DNA from: Acrocarpospora corrugata
Lineage (GTDB): Bacteria; Actinomycetota; Actinomycetes; Streptosporangiales; Streptosporangiaceae
Assembly (NCBI RefSeq): GCF_009687845.1
Contig: NZ_BLAD01000084.1
Location: 1 to 64,000, forward strand
DNA: 64,000 nt
Reading direction: 5' to 3'
Shown one piece after another: positions 63,888-64,000 of the stretch. Each line of letters begins with the position of its first letter. The first letter of the stretch is position 1. The notes below the pieces were generated by a model. That model worked only from the letters and a program-made list of their open reading frames with translations, made no database searches and was not told the origin of the DNA. The position numbers were made by a program, and so were the translations under genes.

Positions 63888-64000
63888 CCAGCCTCCGGCC
63901 CCCTCACCCTCATGGCCGACGGCCGGGGCGGTTCAGCTCAGATCGCCGTCCCCAACATCTGGCTTGTGGCATCGCGGCATGTTCGGCAGGGGGTGGATGG
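63888..64000. other. Right edge, no supported gene
   Basis: The last 113 bases follow the break of the recombinase remnant. A short plus-strand frame begins at an ATG near 63914 but is too short to judge; this is probably the junction between the decayed element and other DNA. Confidence 0.4.

Overview
The window is about 64 kb of GC-rich DNA with many GTG and a few TTG starts, 4-base ATGA stop/start overlaps, a SARP regulator, NB-ARC/STAND ATPases and large secreted glycan-active proteins. This points to a filamentous actinomycete, possibly Streptosporangiales-like; genus and species cannot be told from the sequence. No tRNA, rRNA or CRISPR array was seen.

Left third (1-20 kb): the C-terminal end of a DUF3427 helicase; a DoxX/MarR pair with two operator-like palindromes; trpF; two convergent paralogous PD-(D/E)XK nuclease plus DUF2075 helicase genes that share a duplicated leader; a cytochrome P450 and a LuxR regulator; a MazG-like pyrophosphohydrolase; a DUF6461-like gene split by an apparent one-base deletion; and a complete four-gene Wadjet type II (JetABCD, SMC-like) anti-plasmid operon ending in a strong terminator. 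It reads as a defence-rich island interleaved with ordinary genes.

Middle (20-41 kb): a carbohydrate-use locus. A lipoprotein sugar-binding protein, two ABC permeases, a GH2 beta-mannosidase-like enzyme and a 2219-residue secreted beta-helix/GH95 fusion form one leftward, translationally coupled operon. Next to it are a LacI-type sensor without a DNA-binding domain and a divergent ROK repressor. Two further large secreted proteins follow: a triple lamin-tail/beta-propeller/calcium-repeat protein and an alpha/beta-hydrolase with a Calx-beta-like tail.

Right third (41-64 kb): a two-component pair, an orphan histidine kinase, a caspase-STAND-WD40 protein coupled to an EACC1-like partner, an NB-ARC-TPR protein whose N-terminus carries a RHIM/BASS-like amyloid-signalling motif, a divergent SARP regulator facing a GT-B/CDP-glycerol-transferase-like plus PfkB-kinase pair across 11-bp direct repeats, a 50-residue hydrophobic peptide gene with a strong ribosome site, a HAD phosphatase, a TetR/SnoaL pair, and a decayed pair of tyrosine recombinase genes at the right edge.

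The strongest candidates for under-described biology are the twin nuclease-helicases with a shared leader (2.7-6.6 kb), and the 46-60 kb region with three STAND ATPases, an amyloid-like motif and an uncharacterised kinase/transferase pair.
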